Source: Chitinophaga pinensis (GTDB lineage Bacteria; Bacteroidota; Bacteroidia; NS11-12g; UBA9320). Taken from it: a stretch of DNA of 64,000 nucleotides. The translations under genes and the position numbers were made by a program. The notes under the pieces were generated by a model. That model saw only the letters and a list, made by a program, of their open reading frames with translations. It searched no databases and was not told the origin of the DNA. Positions 8,447-17,684 of this stretch are shown in pieces. Location of the stretch: the NCBI GenBank assembly GCA_945907065.1, contig CAMDSC010000001.1:1-64000 (forward strand). Direction: 5' to 3'. Numbering within the stretch: the first letter of the stretch is position 1; each line of letters begins with the position of its first letter.

Positions 8447-10117
8447 ATGAAATTACTCGTTGCCTTTCTGTTTTTTACTTCCACTTGCATTGGACAAACC
8501 TCCGATACCTCAATAAAATCAGTGGATTTGATTATTCATAATGCCAAAATTATTTCAGGGCCATACACACCTGAATACAAGGCAATGGTAGTGAATAACG
8601 GAACCATTATAGCCTTGTATAAAAACAATAACTGGAAAAAGAAATATAAATCTGACAAGGTAATTGATATGCAAAAAAAAGTGGTATTGCCTGGTTTTAT
8701 TGATGCCCACTGTCATTTTATCGGATTGGGAAAAGCAATGGATGAGGTGAGTCTTTGGGGCTGTAAAAGTTGGGAAGAAACGGTGCAACAGGTAACAGAT
8801 TTTATCAAAAAGCATCCTGAGCGCCAATGGATACAAGGCCGTGGCTGGGATCAAAATAATTGGACTACTAAAGAGTTTCCTAATAATCGGTTGTTGGATA
8901 GTTTGTTCCCCGATAAATATATTGTGCTAAACCGAGGGGATGGCCATGCTGTAATATCCAATTCAAAAGCTTTAAATTTTTCGGGTATAACTATTTCTTC
9001 AAGTATCGAAGGTGGGAAATTAGTTAATCAAAACGGAAAATTAACAGGTGTATTGGTAGATAATGCCACGCAATTGGTGGAAAATAAAATACCTAAACCA
9101 AGCACTGAGCAAAGAATAAAATGGCTGGTGGCTGCGCAAACTGAATGCCTTAAAAATGGCTTAACGCAGGTTACGGATGCCGGCCTTTCGATGAAAGATA
9201 TTCTATTAATTGATAGTCTTTGCAGTGCTCATGTATTAAAAATACGGTTTTATTTAATGGCCAATCCCGAAACCGAAACCTGGAAATATCTGGATGAATA
9301 CGGGCCATTTATGAATAGAAATGTTAAGTGGCAAAGCATTAAAATTTACTCCGATGGAGCCTTGGGGTCTCGCGGAGCCTTGCTTAAAAAGCCTTATTGC
9401 GACGACAATACAAATTATGGTTTGCAATTAATAGAGCCAGTGAAATTAGATAGTTTGCTTACTATTTGTTACAACCGCGGCTTGCAAGCTTGTACCCATG
9501 CCATAGGTGATTCGGCCAATGCTATGGTACTTAAAGCCTATGCTAAATTTTTAAAAACCACCACAAACGATAAGCGCTGGAGGATAGAGCATGCCCAAGT
9601 AGTAGATACAGCAGATTGGTATTATTTTAAAACCTATTCAATCATTCCTTCTGTTCAGCCAACACATGCCACCAGCGATATGAGTTGGGCAGAAAATAGA
9701 TTGTGCAAAACCAGAATGCAAGGAGCTTACAGTTATAAATCATTGTTAGAAAATTCCGCGTTTATGCCTTTGGGTACTGATTTTCCTGTGGAGTATGTAT
9801 CACCATTTTATACCATTCGTGCAGCACGATTCAGGCAAGATGCCGATGGATTGCCCAGGAATGGGTTTAATAAATCAGAAGTTCTTAGTTCAACAGAAAC
9901 TTTTGCCGGAATGAGTCTTTGGGCTGCAATGGGGAATTTTTGGGAAGATCAAACGGGTACATTAGAAGTAGGAAAATTTGCAGACTTTATCGTTTTGGAT
10001 AAAAATCCATATACAGCTTCTTTGATCGAGTTGAATACCATGAAAGTGAATGAAACTTATCATGAAGGGAAATTAGTTTATAAGGGTTTTACGAAATTAA
10101 TTACTCCTGATTTTTAA
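8447..10117 (+). CDS. Secreted amidohydrolase family protein (YtcJ-like)
   Basis: A 556-aa metal-dependent amidohydrolase of the YtcJ/LAF3 branch. Residues 1-17 form a Sec signal peptide ending CIGQ, so it is exported. The N-terminal composite-barrel strand (VDLIIHNAKI, 26-35) leads to LPGFIDAHCHFIGLG (81-95) with metal ligands His88 and His90. IYSDGALGSRGALL near 300 and the HAIGD and HAQVV segments are the remaining barrel-end motifs, and GTDFPVEY near 444 carries the catalytic Asp. Members hydrolyse amide or related bonds of exocyclic or small substrates; this substrate is unknown. It stands alone, divergent from the small membrane protein gene. Confidence 0.9.
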   Translation: MKLLVAFLFFTSTCIGQTSDTSIKSVDLIIHNAKIISGPYTPEYKAMVVNNGTIIALYKNNNWKKKYKSDKVIDMQKKVVLPGFIDAHCHFIGLGKAMDEVSLWGCKSWEETVQQVTDFIKKHPERQWIQGRGWDQNNWTTKEFPNNRLLDSLFPDKYIVLNRGDGHAVISNSKALNFSGITISSSIEGGKLVNQNGKLTGVLVDNATQLVENKIPKPSTEQRIKWLVAAQTECLKNGLTQVTDAGLSMKDILLIDSLCSAHVLKIRFYLMANPETETWKYLDEYGPFMNRNVKWQSIKIYSDGALGSRGALLKKPYCDDNTNYGLQLIEPVKLDSLLTICYNRGLQACTHAIGDSANAMVLKAYAKFLKTTTNDKRWRIEHAQVVDTADWYYFKTYSIIPSVQPTHATSDMSWAENRLCKTRMQGAYSYKSLLENSAFMPLGTDFPVEYVSPFYTIRAARFRQDADGLPRNGFNKSEVLSSTETFAGMSLWAAMGNFWEDQTGTLEVGKFADFIVLDKNPYTASLIELNTMKVNETYHEGKLVYKGFTKLITPDF

Positions 10118-10165
10118 TACTAAACGGTATTTAGTCTCCGAATTGTGTAATACCTAAAATTTAAT

Positions 10166-10197
10166 TTGGAATTCTAGTTTCAAATTATCTATGTTTG
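10166..10197 (+). promoter_or_regulatory. Promoter of the mini-cytochrome gene
   Basis: TTTG at 10165-10168, 21 nt, then TATGTTTG at 10190-10197, an exact match to TAnnTTTG. The ATG lies 20 nt downstream of the element. One of the best promoter matches in the window. Confidence 0.65.
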
Positions 10198-10216
10198 ACG
10201 CACAAAAATTTATTAT

Positions 10217-10579
10217 ATGAAAAAACTATTAATAGCAACGTTTGTCATTTCTTTTGGATTGTGGTCATGTAAAGATGGAGGCGGAGGTGGAGGAGATAAT
10301 CCTACTCCAAAAACATTGGCTGATTCAGTTAATTATAACACTTTCGTTAAACCGATTATGACTAAGAATTGTAATTTGGCTGGCTGTCATTCGCAGGGAG
10401 CCGGAGGAATTGATTTAAGAACTTATTCAAAAGTATTGGCAGAAACTCAAACCGGTAAGTTAGTAGCCGCTGTAAATCACGATGCAATTGCCAAGCCAAT
10501 GCCTCAAGGAGCTGCTAAGTTATCTGCAAGAGATATATTAATTATTACAACTTGGAAAACTAAAGGGTGTCCTGAATAA
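10217..10579 (+). CDS. Small c-type cytochrome-like lipoprotein
   Basis: A 120-aa exported protein. The signal peptide ends in a lipobox (LWSC, Cys18), followed by KDGG and a Gly tract: a lipidated, probably outer-membrane protein, with K and D right after the Cys resembling part of the Bacteroidota surface-export signal. The mature part has NYNTFVKPIMTKNCNLAGCH, i.e. CX4CH rather than the usual CXXCH heme site, then KPMPQGAAKLSARDI, whose Met suits the sixth heme ligand, and a C-terminal TTWKTKGCPE like the last helix of mono-heme cytochromes. I infer a heme-binding electron-transfer role. It has its own promoter and terminator, so it is monocistronic. Confidence 0.75.
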   Translation: MKKLLIATFVISFGLWSCKDGGGGGGDNPTPKTLADSVNYNTFVKPIMTKNCNLAGCHSQGAGGIDLRTYSKVLAETQTGKLVAAVNHDAIAKPMPQGAAKLSARDILIITTWKTKGCPE

Positions 10580-10602
10580 TTATACTTATATAAAGTTTAT
10601 AT

Positions 10603-10641
10603 AAAAAAATCCCATCTTAAAACAAGGTGGGATTTTTTTTT
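10603..10641. terminator. Bidirectional intrinsic terminator
   Basis: A 10-bp stem, atcccatctt (10609-10618) with aaggtgggat (10624-10633), has a five-base loop, seven A's before it and nine T's after it. It can end the cytochrome transcript on the plus strand and the MacB-type gene on the minus strand, whose stop codon (10642-10640) lies at its edge. Confidence 0.9.
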
Positions 10642-11893
10642 AACTTCTTATTGCTTCTACAGGATCAAGTTTTGAAGCACGGATGGCAGGAATAATTCCG
10701 GCCAAGATTCCTGTCATCATTGATAATGATATGCCGGTCATAAAATTATTTATAGTAAAATATACAGGAAAATCAGCCGCATTAGAAACGGCAATACTTG
10801 TTATCCAAACCAATATAATTCCTGCCAAACCGCCAATCAGACTTAAAACCACTGATTCATATAAAAACTGAACGAGTATAAAACGATTTTTTGCTCCCAA
10901 GGCTTTTTGAACCCCAATAATAGGCGTTCTTTCTTTAACCGAAACAAACATGATATTGGCAATGCCAAACATTCCAACAATCAATGAAAACAATCCTAAT
11001 ATCCAGGCTACAACATCCAGCATCACAAAAGTACTATCGAGCTGACTGCTGAAAAGAGTCATTTTGTTAAGCGCAAAATTATCTTTTTCGGTAGGTTTTA
11101 ACATGCGGATTCCTCTCATGAGTCGAGTTACTTCAGCTTCCAATTCTTTAGGTGGCCTGTTTTCAAATCCTCTAACAATGATGCGACTAGAACCTCGACC
11201 ACTGCCAATACCGGAAAAATTTCGCATGTAAGATATTGGCACTAAAATGCCTTTGTCGGCTTGTCGGTTCATCATTGAGCCTTGTTTTTCGAGCACACCA
11301 ATAATGGTTGTTTTAAGTCCTTTTATTTTTAATGATTTGCCAATAGGGTTTTCATCTCTAAATAATTCCATAGCTAAATCATTACCTATAATAGCCAAAT
11401 TTTTTCCACTCTTTTCTTCCTGCTCGTTAAACATTCGCCCTTTCGAAAGATTTAGGCCATTCATTTGAGCATAATTAGCAGTTATTCCCAGCACTCTTGA
11501 TTTTGTGGTTGATATTTTACCATACTTAACTGTAAGTCCCGATGTGCCCGATTCAAAACCAATATCCCTTATTATTTCTGGTGAAAAACGTTGTTGAATT
11601 AATTTGTAATCTCTAAGTCCTGGATTGGGTCTGTTTAAATAATCCCACCATTTATATTCTCCGCCACCAAAACCCCAAGGCCATTTTTCAATAAAAATAA
11701 CATTCATACCCAAGGTTTCTAAGTTGGCTCGAACGTTGCGTTTCATGCTGCTAGCAAAAGTTAGTACGGCTACAATACAAAAAATACCAATTGCAATACC
11801 AAGCACAGATAATGCACTCCTTAATTTATTGCTTTTCAAAAAGCTATTGCTTAACGAAAACGCATTAACAATAAAATTGAGCATCTTTTTCAT
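10640..11893 (-). CDS. MacB-type ABC transporter permease (FtsX family)
   Basis: A 417-aa inner-membrane permease. A membrane helix at about 22-46 (NKLRSALSVLGIAIGIFCIV) precedes the periplasmic MacB core domain (about 50-270), and three further helices lie near 290-318, 343-368 and 380-405, with the FtsX signature region around SVKERTPIIGVQKALGAK at 317-334. This is the layout of MacB/LolC-type mechanotransmission permeases, which export lipoproteins, peptides or antibiotics with a separate ATPase. No ATPase gene is adjacent, so the partner must be encoded elsewhere. It is convergent with the cytochrome gene across a shared terminator. Confidence 0.9.
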   Translation of the reverse strand: MKKMLNFIVNAFSLSNSFLKSNKLRSALSVLGIAIGIFCIVAVLTFASSMKRNVRANLETLGMNVIFIEKWPWGFGGGEYKWWDYLNRPNPGLRDYKLIQQRFSPEIIRDIGFESGTSGLTVKYGKISTTKSRVLGITANYAQMNGLNLSKGRMFNEQEEKSGKNLAIIGNDLAMELFRDENPIGKSLKIKGLKTTIIGVLEKQGSMMNRQADKGILVPISYMRNFSGIGSGRGSSRIIVRGFENRPPKELEAEVTRLMRGIRMLKPTEKDNFALNKMTLFSSQLDSTFVMLDVVAWILGLFSLIVGMFGIANIMFVSVKERTPIIGVQKALGAKNRFILVQFLYESVVLSLIGGLAGIILVWITSIAVSNAADFPVYFTINNFMTGISLSMMTGILAGIIPAIRASKLDPVEAIRS

Positions 11894-11988
11894 CAGGGTA
11901 TTTTATATTCGTTGCAAAAAAACTACTAAGCATTTCAATAATAACCATCAATCGATAAAAAAGGCATAAAATCCTCTATATTTTCAAT

Positions 11989-12019
11989 TTGCCAGTGTAA
12001 GAAAATAGATATATTTTTG
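11989..12019 (+). promoter_or_regulatory. Promoter of the queA-like gene
   Basis: TTG at 11989-11991, 20 nt, TATTTTTG at 12012-12019: both elements match the Bacteroidota housekeeping promoter. The leader to the ATG at 12049 would be about 25 nt. Confidence 0.7.
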
Positions 12020-12048
12020 CACCCCTTAAAACAGGGTATCTTTACAGC

Positions 12049-13098
12049 ATGAAACTTTCTAAGTTTAAGTACAATCTTCCCAGCGAACTTATAGCACAAT
12101 ATCCTTCTGAGCACAGAGATGAATGCAGAATGATGGTGGTAAACCGAAAAGACAAAACCATTGAACACAAGATGTTCAAAGATTTCCTTAATTATTTTGA
12201 TGAAGGAGATGTTATGGTTTTTAATAATTCAAAAGTATTTCCTGCAAGATTGTATGGAAACAAGGAAAAAACAGGTGCCCAAATTGAAGTTTTTTTATTA
12301 AGAGAACTTAATCACGAATTGCGTTTGTGGGATGTACTTGTAGATCCAGCCCGTAAAATTAGAGTAGGAAATAAATTGTTTTTTGGTGATGATGATTTAG
12401 TAGCCGAAGTAATTGATAATACAACTTCGAGAGGAAGAACCATTCGCTTTTTATTTGATGGTAGTGATGAGGATTTTACAAAATTGATTTATCGATTGGG
12501 TGAAACTCCATTGCCTAAATATATTGAACGTCCGGTAGAAGAAGAAGATGCAATACGATATCAAACGATTCATGCCAGTGTAGAAGGAGCTATTGCACCT
12601 CCTACTGCTGGTCTTCATTTTACTCGTGAAATTATGATGCGACTTGAAATTAAAGGGGTTGATTTTACAGAAATTACTCTTTTCCAAGGAGCAAGTTATG
12701 GCCGTTCTGTTGAAGTTGAAGATCTTACCAAACATAAGATGGATTCAGAAAGTATGTTTATTCCTAAATCAACCGCTGAAAGAGTAAACCAAGCAATAGA
12801 AGAAAAAAAGAATATTTGTGCGGTAGGAAGCGGAGCTATGAGAGCATTAGAAACTTCGGTTTCGGCTTATGGGAGATTAAATCCTGCAGAACAGTGGACG
12901 GATAAATTTTTATTTCCTCCTTATGATTTTAGAATAGCAAATTCATTTCTTACTAATTTTCATGAATCAGAAAGTATCCTTATGATGATTACTGCTGCTT
13001 TTGCTGGTGATATGGACTTTTTCATAAAGATTTATAAAACAGCTGTTGATGAAAAGTATAACTTTTTGACTTATGGCGATGCGTTGCTGATTATCTAA
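12049..13098 (+). CDS. queA: QueA-like S-adenosylmethionine:tRNA ribosyltransferase-isomerase, divergent
   Basis: A 349-aa protein of the QueA family, which transfers the ribosyl part of SAM to preQ1 in tRNA to make epoxyqueuosine. The first 180 residues are typical of Bacteroidota Que[20 protein letters not shown] at 59-77, [18 protein letters not shown] at 93-110, and TTSRGRT at 125-131. Several later motifs deviate: PPTAGLHF (184-191) for the usual APTAGLHF, GASYGRS (214-220) where GLGTF is expected, [10 protein letters not shown] (259-268) for VGTT-type, and NFHESES (303-309) for NFHxPxS. The frame is intact and length is normal. It is either a fast-evolving QueA or one with altered activity; see findings. 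Convergent with msrB. Confidence 0.85.
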   Translation: MKLSKFKYNLPSELIAQYPSEHRDECRMMVVNRKDKTIEHKMFKDFLNYFDEGDVMVFNNSKVFPARLYGNKEKTGAQIEVFLLRELNHELRLWDVLVDPARKIRVGNKLFFGDDDLVAEVIDNTTSRGRTIRFLFDGSDEDFTKLIYRLGETPLPKYIERPVEEEDAIRYQTIHASVEGAIAPPTAGLHFTREIMMRLEIKGVDFTEITLFQGASYGRSVEVEDLTKHKMDSESMFIPKSTAERVNQAIEEKKNICAVGSGAMRALETSVSAYGRLNPAEQWTDKFLFPPYDFRIANSFLTNFHESESILMMITAAFAGDMDFFIKIYKTAVDEKYNFLTYGDALLII

Positions 13099-13111
13099 AA
13101 TCTGATTTTTA

Positions 13112-13678
13112 TTATTTTTTGATTTTGGTTGTATCTAAATCTTCTTTAGCTATAAACCCTAAAGAAACAGAATTGATGCAATATCGCAATCCGGTTTTAT
13201 CTTTAGGGCCGTCATCAAATACATGACCCAAATGTCCACCACATTTAGCACATGTTACTTCGGTTCTCATCATACCATGACTTATGTCTACAGTTTCCTT
13301 TATTTTACTTTTGTCAATTCCTTCATAAAAACTTGGCCATCCGCAATGGGCATCAAATTTTGCATCCGACTTAAATAATTCACTACCGCAGCCTTTACAA
13401 ACATAAATTCCAGATTTATTATGGTTTTCATATTCTCCTGAAAAAGGGCGTTCAGTACCTTTTTCTCTCAAAACATAATATTCCTCTGGGGTTAGTTTAG
13501 CCTTCCATTCTTCTTCTGTGTTAGGTGTTTTATCCATTTCTCTTTTTATAATTAAGTTTGTATCAATGACTTTTTTAGTAACATTAGTCTCACTTTTTAC
13601 GTTGTTTTTTTGCATTTTGTTAGAGCAATTATTTAAACAAAAACTTAATGAAACGCTAAGTATTATTTTGTAAAACAT
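13112..13678 (-). CDS. msrB: Peptide-methionine (R)-S-oxide reductase MsrB, lipoprotein
   Basis: A 188-aa MsrB that reduces the R form of methionine sulfoxide in proteins. The N-terminus has a hydrophobic segment and a likely lipobox (CLNNC, Cys18), so it acts outside the cytoplasm, repairing envelope proteins. The catalytic domain spans about 55-182: zinc cysteines CKGC (94, 97) and CAKC (143, 146), HCGWPSF at 111-117, and the catalytic Cys167 in LRYCINS. Thirteen bases separate it from the convergent queA gene, with no clear terminator between. Confidence 0.93.
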   Translation of the reverse strand: MFYKIILSVSLSFCLNNCSNKMQKNNVKSETNVTKKVIDTNLIIKREMDKTPNTEEEWKAKLTPEEYYVLREKGTERPFSGEYENHNKSGIYVCKGCGSELFKSDAKFDAHCGWPSFYEGIDKSKIKETVDISHGMMRTEVTCAKCGGHLGHVFDDGPKDKTGLRYCINSVSLGFIAKEDLDTTKIKK

Positions 13679-13763
13679 CTTGAATATTTAGTAATAACAA
13701 ATATCAAAAGACTTTGTTACAAAATATTAAACTTTAAATCTCATATTATTAACATTTACGCCA

Positions 13764-13795
13764 TTTGAATTGTGAAATTGCAAAAAATAGCGTTG
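13764..13795 (+). promoter_or_regulatory. Putative promoter of the T9SS type A substrate gene
   Basis: TTTG at 13764-13767, 20 nt, TAGCGTTG at 13788-13795 (seven of eight positions fit TAnnTTTG). This placement favours the ATG at 13816 over the one at 13801 as the start of the gene. Confidence 0.4.
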
Positions 13796-13815
13796 ATTTG
13801 ATGAGAAAAATTAAC

Positions 13816-16731
13816 ATGATAAAAATATATTACAAATTCCTGATTTTAATGATTTTAGTGGGTGGAGCAATGACTGCCCAATCTCAATTAACAAATTATC
13901 AAAGAATAATTGGAGGCAGTGGAGATGATAAAAGTTATAGTATGATGCAAACAAAAGATGGCGGATATATTTTAACTGGTTATACATCAAGTTTTGGAAC
14001 AGGGGGGCAAGATATTTATCTTACCAAAACAGATGGTTTGGGAAAAGTAGTTTGGAGTAAAACTTATGGAACAACAGGAGATGAAACAGGTTGGAAAGTT
14101 AAGCAAACTGCTGATTCAGGATATGTTGTAGTTGGAACATCTTCTACTAAAAAAGGGGATGGTGTTTTTTTTAAAACAGATCTCAATGGAACTTTGAAAT
14201 GGGGTAAAATATTTAATAGTGATAGTGCTGAGGATGTATATAATATTATTGAATCACGAGTAAATGGTGCTTTTTATGTTACTGGTTATATAAAAACGGA
14301 TTCTTTTGGTACGGATGCTTTTTTAACTAAATATAGTGCGAAAGGCGACTTTTTATGGCAAAACAAATTTGGCGGAAAAATGAATGAAGAAGGGTATTCA
14401 TTAATTGAAGAAATTAGTGGAAATGTAGCCGTTGTAGGAGTTGTTGTTGATGATTCTGTTACCATAGGCGGAATAAATGGTAATACTGGTGATGAAGATA
14501 TATTTATTGCGAGATTTAGTGCAGATGGTTCCAAAAAATGGATCAAAAACTATGGAACATTATCAAACGACCAAGCATGGGATATTAAATATTTTAAAGG
14601 TGAGTATATCATTACAGGTTGGACAGGAACAGGCTCAGTTAGTGGTGATGCAATGGTAGGTGTAATTGATACTTCGGGTAATTTTAAAACAGCCTATTAT
14701 GTAAACGGCGGCGGTGGCTCAAGGGCTTTCTCAGTAATTATTAACCCTGATGAATCGTATTCATTAACTGGTTATCTTGCTACAGCAGCAAAAGGACGCG
14801 AATCTTTTTACTTAAATACTAATAGGTCAGGGTATGTTAGTGCATCTAATATATTTGGTGGAACTGCAACTGATGGACATTGGCCAAGCGAAATTACAAG
14901 AACTATTGATGGTGGTTTTACTATTTTTACTTCAAGTAATTCTTTTAAGTCCAAAACCAATTATGATTTGTATTTAATTCGAATGGACAATAAAGGAAAT
15001 AGTAATTGTAATCAGACTACTAATTTATTTTTAAGTTTTACATTCACAATGTCAAGTGGCAATTTTGGTATAATTAGAAATGGATCAGTATTCGATAATT
15101 TATCAATAACAACAAAAACAATAACTGGAAATTTAGATTCAGTATTATGCTGCAAATTGCAAGCACAAACAGCTGGAACAGCGTTGCGTATTTGCAAAGG
15201 AGAAAGTGTGAGATTAGGAAAACCTGAAATTCCAGGCTATGTTTATAAATGGACAGCAATTGGTGGTTCATTTACTTCTGCAGAAACAAGCCCATTAGTG
15301 GCTCCTTCTGCTAATACAACCTATAAATTAGTTGTGAGTTCATCGGATGGCAAATGTGCTAAAGATTCAGCAACCGTTACTGTTTATATCAGATCTGTAT
15401 TAACAAATAAAGATTTTGTGAGAGATACCTTTTTCTGTATTGGTGATACCGTGCAAGTAAAAGCTAAATCAGGAGCAATTAATTATTCATGGGTTGGGAA
15501 AAAAACAACTTTGAATGGACAAACGGTAAAATTATTTCAAGAAGATCAAATTGTTTTAACAATTACAGATACAACTACTTGTCAATATAAAGATACTTTT
15601 AAAGTAGTAATGAAAAAATTACCTGTATTTAATTTAGGAAATGATACTACCATTTGTGATAATACTAAGATTACCTTATCAGGACCTGCCAATATGAAAA
15701 GTTATTTATGGAACAGTGGTCAAGGCACTAGTCGCTCCTTTGCCGCTTCTGATGAAAGAACTCATACTCTGGCTGTTGTTGATAGTTTTGGTTGTAAATA
15801 TTCTGATAGTAAAGTAATTTTCAATAATCCATCCTCCAGTTTTTCATTAGGTAAGGATACTTCTATTTGTAAAGGAATAAATTATACGATTTTTGGTCCC
15901 GGTTTTCTTACAAATTGGTTCTGGAATGGTGTTTCAAGCTTTAGTCCTAATAAGGTAGTAAATACAGGTGGAACATATATTTGTCAGGCTCAAAACAGTT
16001 TTGGTTGTAAAACCGCAGATACAATAATTATTAAATTAAAATCTGATCCAAGCTTTAGTCTTGGACCTGATGGTGGTGTATGTGCAAGTGGAGGACGTAA
16101 ACTTTATGGCCCTGCAGGTTTAACTTATTATTGGTACGATGGTTCAACAAATCAAAATCTTGATATTTATTTTTCTGGAACTTATTGGCTAAAAGTTACT
16201 GGAGCAAACGGATGTATTTTTACGGACTCCATAAAATTGGTTACAGTTTCTAATCCAACACCTGAACTAGGTAATGATACAACTATTTGCGATTTTGATT
16301 CGATTTACTTGGATGCTGGAAACTACGTTAGCTATAAATGGAATAATGTACCTGGGCCACGTATTTTAAAAGTTAAAAAAGCAAATCTTTATGAAGTGGA
16401 AGTTGTAGATGCTAATACTTGTGTAGGAACGGATAATAAGTCTGTTAAAACCAAATTTTGCCAAATAATAGTTCCAAAATCTCCTGAAATTCCTGGATTA
16501 AAGGTTCAGCCCAACCCTGCTATTAATAAACTAAATGTGGAATGGTTAGCAAATAGTAACGAAGCTTTGTTAATTATCATTGATATTAATGGGAAGAAGG
16601 TGGTTGAACAAAAATTGGCACCCGGCACGAGTGAATATAGTATGGATGTTAGCCAATGGGCTCGAGGAGTTTACTATTTAAAAGTAACTAACGAAACTTC
16701 ATCCCAATCAATAAAAGTATTATTGAAGTAG
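13816..16731 (+). CDS. Large secreted protein with type A T9SS sorting domain
   Basis: A 971-aa extracellular protein. I use the ATG at 13816, giving the signal peptide MIKIYYKFLILMILVGGAMT then AQSQ; an ATG at 13801 is also possible. Residues about 25-390 hold repeated units of the type GGYILTGYT, GYVVVGTSS, FYVTGYIKTD, each with a TKTDxxG-like element, indicating a beta-propeller. Then come several Ig-like/PKD-like modules of 80-90 residues that begin LGxDTTIC or similar (ELGNDTTICDFDSIYLDAG). The last ~80 residues (VQPNPAINKLNVEW ... GVYYLKVTN ... IKVLLK) are a type A sorting domain, removed when the protein is anchored or released. A likely role is adhesion or a cell-surface layer. Four bases of spacing logic do not link it to gldA; it is probably its own transcript. 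Confidence 0.88.
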   Translation: MIKIYYKFLILMILVGGAMTAQSQLTNYQRIIGGSGDDKSYSMMQTKDGGYILTGYTSSFGTGGQDIYLTKTDGLGKVVWSKTYGTTGDETGWKVKQTADSGYVVVGTSSTKKGDGVFFKTDLNGTLKWGKIFNSDSAEDVYNIIESRVNGAFYVTGYIKTDSFGTDAFLTKYSAKGDFLWQNKFGGKMNEEGYSLIEEISGNVAVVGVVVDDSVTIGGINGNTGDEDIFIARFSADGSKKWIKNYGTLSNDQAWDIKYFKGEYIITGWTGTGSVSGDAMVGVIDTSGNFKTAYYVNGGGGSRAFSVIINPDESYSLTGYLATAAKGRESFYLNTNRSGYVSASNIFGGTATDGHWPSEITRTIDGGFTIFTSSNSFKSKTNYDLYLIRMDNKGNSNCNQTTNLFLSFTFTMSSGNFGIIRNGSVFDNLSITTKTITGNLDSVLCCKLQAQTAGTALRICKGESVRLGKPEIPGYVYKWTAIGGSFTSAETSPLVAPSANTTYKLVVSSSDGKCAKDSATVTVYIRSVLTNKDFVRDTFFCIGDTVQVKAKSGAINYSWVGKKTTLNGQTVKLFQEDQIVLTITDTTTCQYKDTFKVVMKKLPVFNLGNDTTICDNTKITLSGPANMKSYLWNSGQGTSRSFAASDERTHTLAVVDSFGCKYSDSKVIFNNPSSSFSLGKDTSICKGINYTIFGPGFLTNWFWNGVSSFSPNKVVNTGGTYICQAQNSFGCKTADTIIIKLKSDPSFSLGPDGGVCASGGRKLYGPAGLTYYWYDGSTNQNLDIYFSGTYWLKVTGANGCIFTDSIKLVTVSNPTPELGNDTTICDFDSIYLDAGNYVSYKWNNVPGPRILKVKKANLYEVEVVDANTCVGTDNKSVKTKFCQIIVPKSPEIPGLKVQPNPAINKLNVEWLANSNEALLIIIDINGKKVVEQKLAPGTSEYSMDVSQWARGVYYLKVTNETSSQSIKVLLK

Positions 16732-16772
16732 ATTTTACGTTTTTATTTTTTAAAACATAAATCTAACAGAGA

Positions 16773-17684
16773 ATGTCTATAGAAGTATTTGAACTCACCA
16801 AAATATATGGTGAACAAAAAGCGGTTGATACCATAAATTTTTCTATTAAATCAGGAGAAATAGTAGGTTTTTTAGGCCCCAACGGTGCCGGTAAATCTAC
16901 AACTATGAAAATGCTCACCTGTTTTTTACAACCCACTTCAGGCATTGCTAAAGTTTGTGGTTATGATAGTTCTATTGATCCAATGGAAGTGAAAAATAAC
17001 ATTGGTTATTTGCCAGAACATAACCCGCTTTATTTAGATATGTATGTTAAAGAATATTTACTTTTTGTTGCAGGTATTTATGGATTAAAAACAAAGTCAT
17101 CAGCAGTTGCAGATATCATTGGAAAAACCGGACTTTCACCTGAGCAAAATAAAAAAATAGGAGCTTTGTCCAAAGGGTATCGGCAACGTGTTGGATTAGC
17201 TCAAGCCATGCTTCATAATCCAAAAGTTTTAATTTTAGATGAACCCACTTCAGGGCTTGATCCTAATCAAATAAATGATATTCGTAAACTAATTACCGAA
17301 TTTGGGAAAGACAGAACAGTAATGCTTTCCACTCATATTATGCAGGAAGTGGAAGCCATGTGTGACCGGGTAATCATTATAAATAAGGGTAAAATTGTAG
17401 CCGATGATGCCACAGATACTTTACAAAAACGTTTTAAATCATCTCTGATTTTAAATGTTGAATTTAAGAATGCTGTAAATAGTGAGGACTTAAAAACTAT
17501 TTCCGGTGTAGATATGGTTACTGAAAATGGCAAAAACCGGTGGAAACTTTCAGCTGCAAAAGGCACAGATTTAAGAGAGTTGGTTTTTAAATTTGCCGTA
17601 AATTCAGGGAATGTAATTTTGGAACAAAACGAAGAAGAGCAAAGGCTCGAAGAAATATTTCAACACCTTACAAAAAACGGATGA
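16773..17684 (+). CDS. gldA: Gliding-associated ABC transporter ATPase GldA
   Basis: ATP-binding subunit, 303 aa, of the GldAFG transporter, which is associated with gliding in Flavobacterium but is not part of the T9SS channel. Seen: Walker A GPNGAGKST at 35-43, Q-loop region, signature LSKGYRQRVG at 132-141, Walker B LILDEP at 153-158, and the switch His in STHIMQE. GYLPEHNPLY near 88-97 is typical of GldA. The C-terminal 80 residues are the extension seen in this family. It overlaps gldF by the ATGA motif at 17681-17684. Confidence 0.93.
   Translation: MSIEVFELTKIYGEQKAVDTINFSIKSGEIVGFLGPNGAGKSTTMKMLTCFLQPTSGIAKVCGYDSSIDPMEVKNNIGYLPEHNPLYLDMYVKEYLLFVAGIYGLKTKSSAVADIIGKTGLSPEQNKKIGALSKGYRQRVGLAQAMLHNPKVLILDEPTSGLDPNQINDIRKLITEFGKDRTVMLSTHIMQEVEAMCDRVIIINKGKIVADDATDTLQKRFKSSLILNVEFKNAVNSEDLKTISGVDMVTENGKNRWKLSAAKGTDLRELVFKFAVNSGNVILEQNEEEQRLEEIFQHLTKNG

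Noticed and set aside
10640..11893. MacB-type permease as LolC
   Set aside because: Its layout is that of single MacB-like permeases; the better LolC/E candidate is at 56108-57298, so no Lol name was given here.
12049..13098. QueA motif changes as a frameshift artefact
   Set aside because: The changed motifs are separated by well-conserved blocks in the same frame ([26 protein letters not shown]), so a frameshift cannot explain them.
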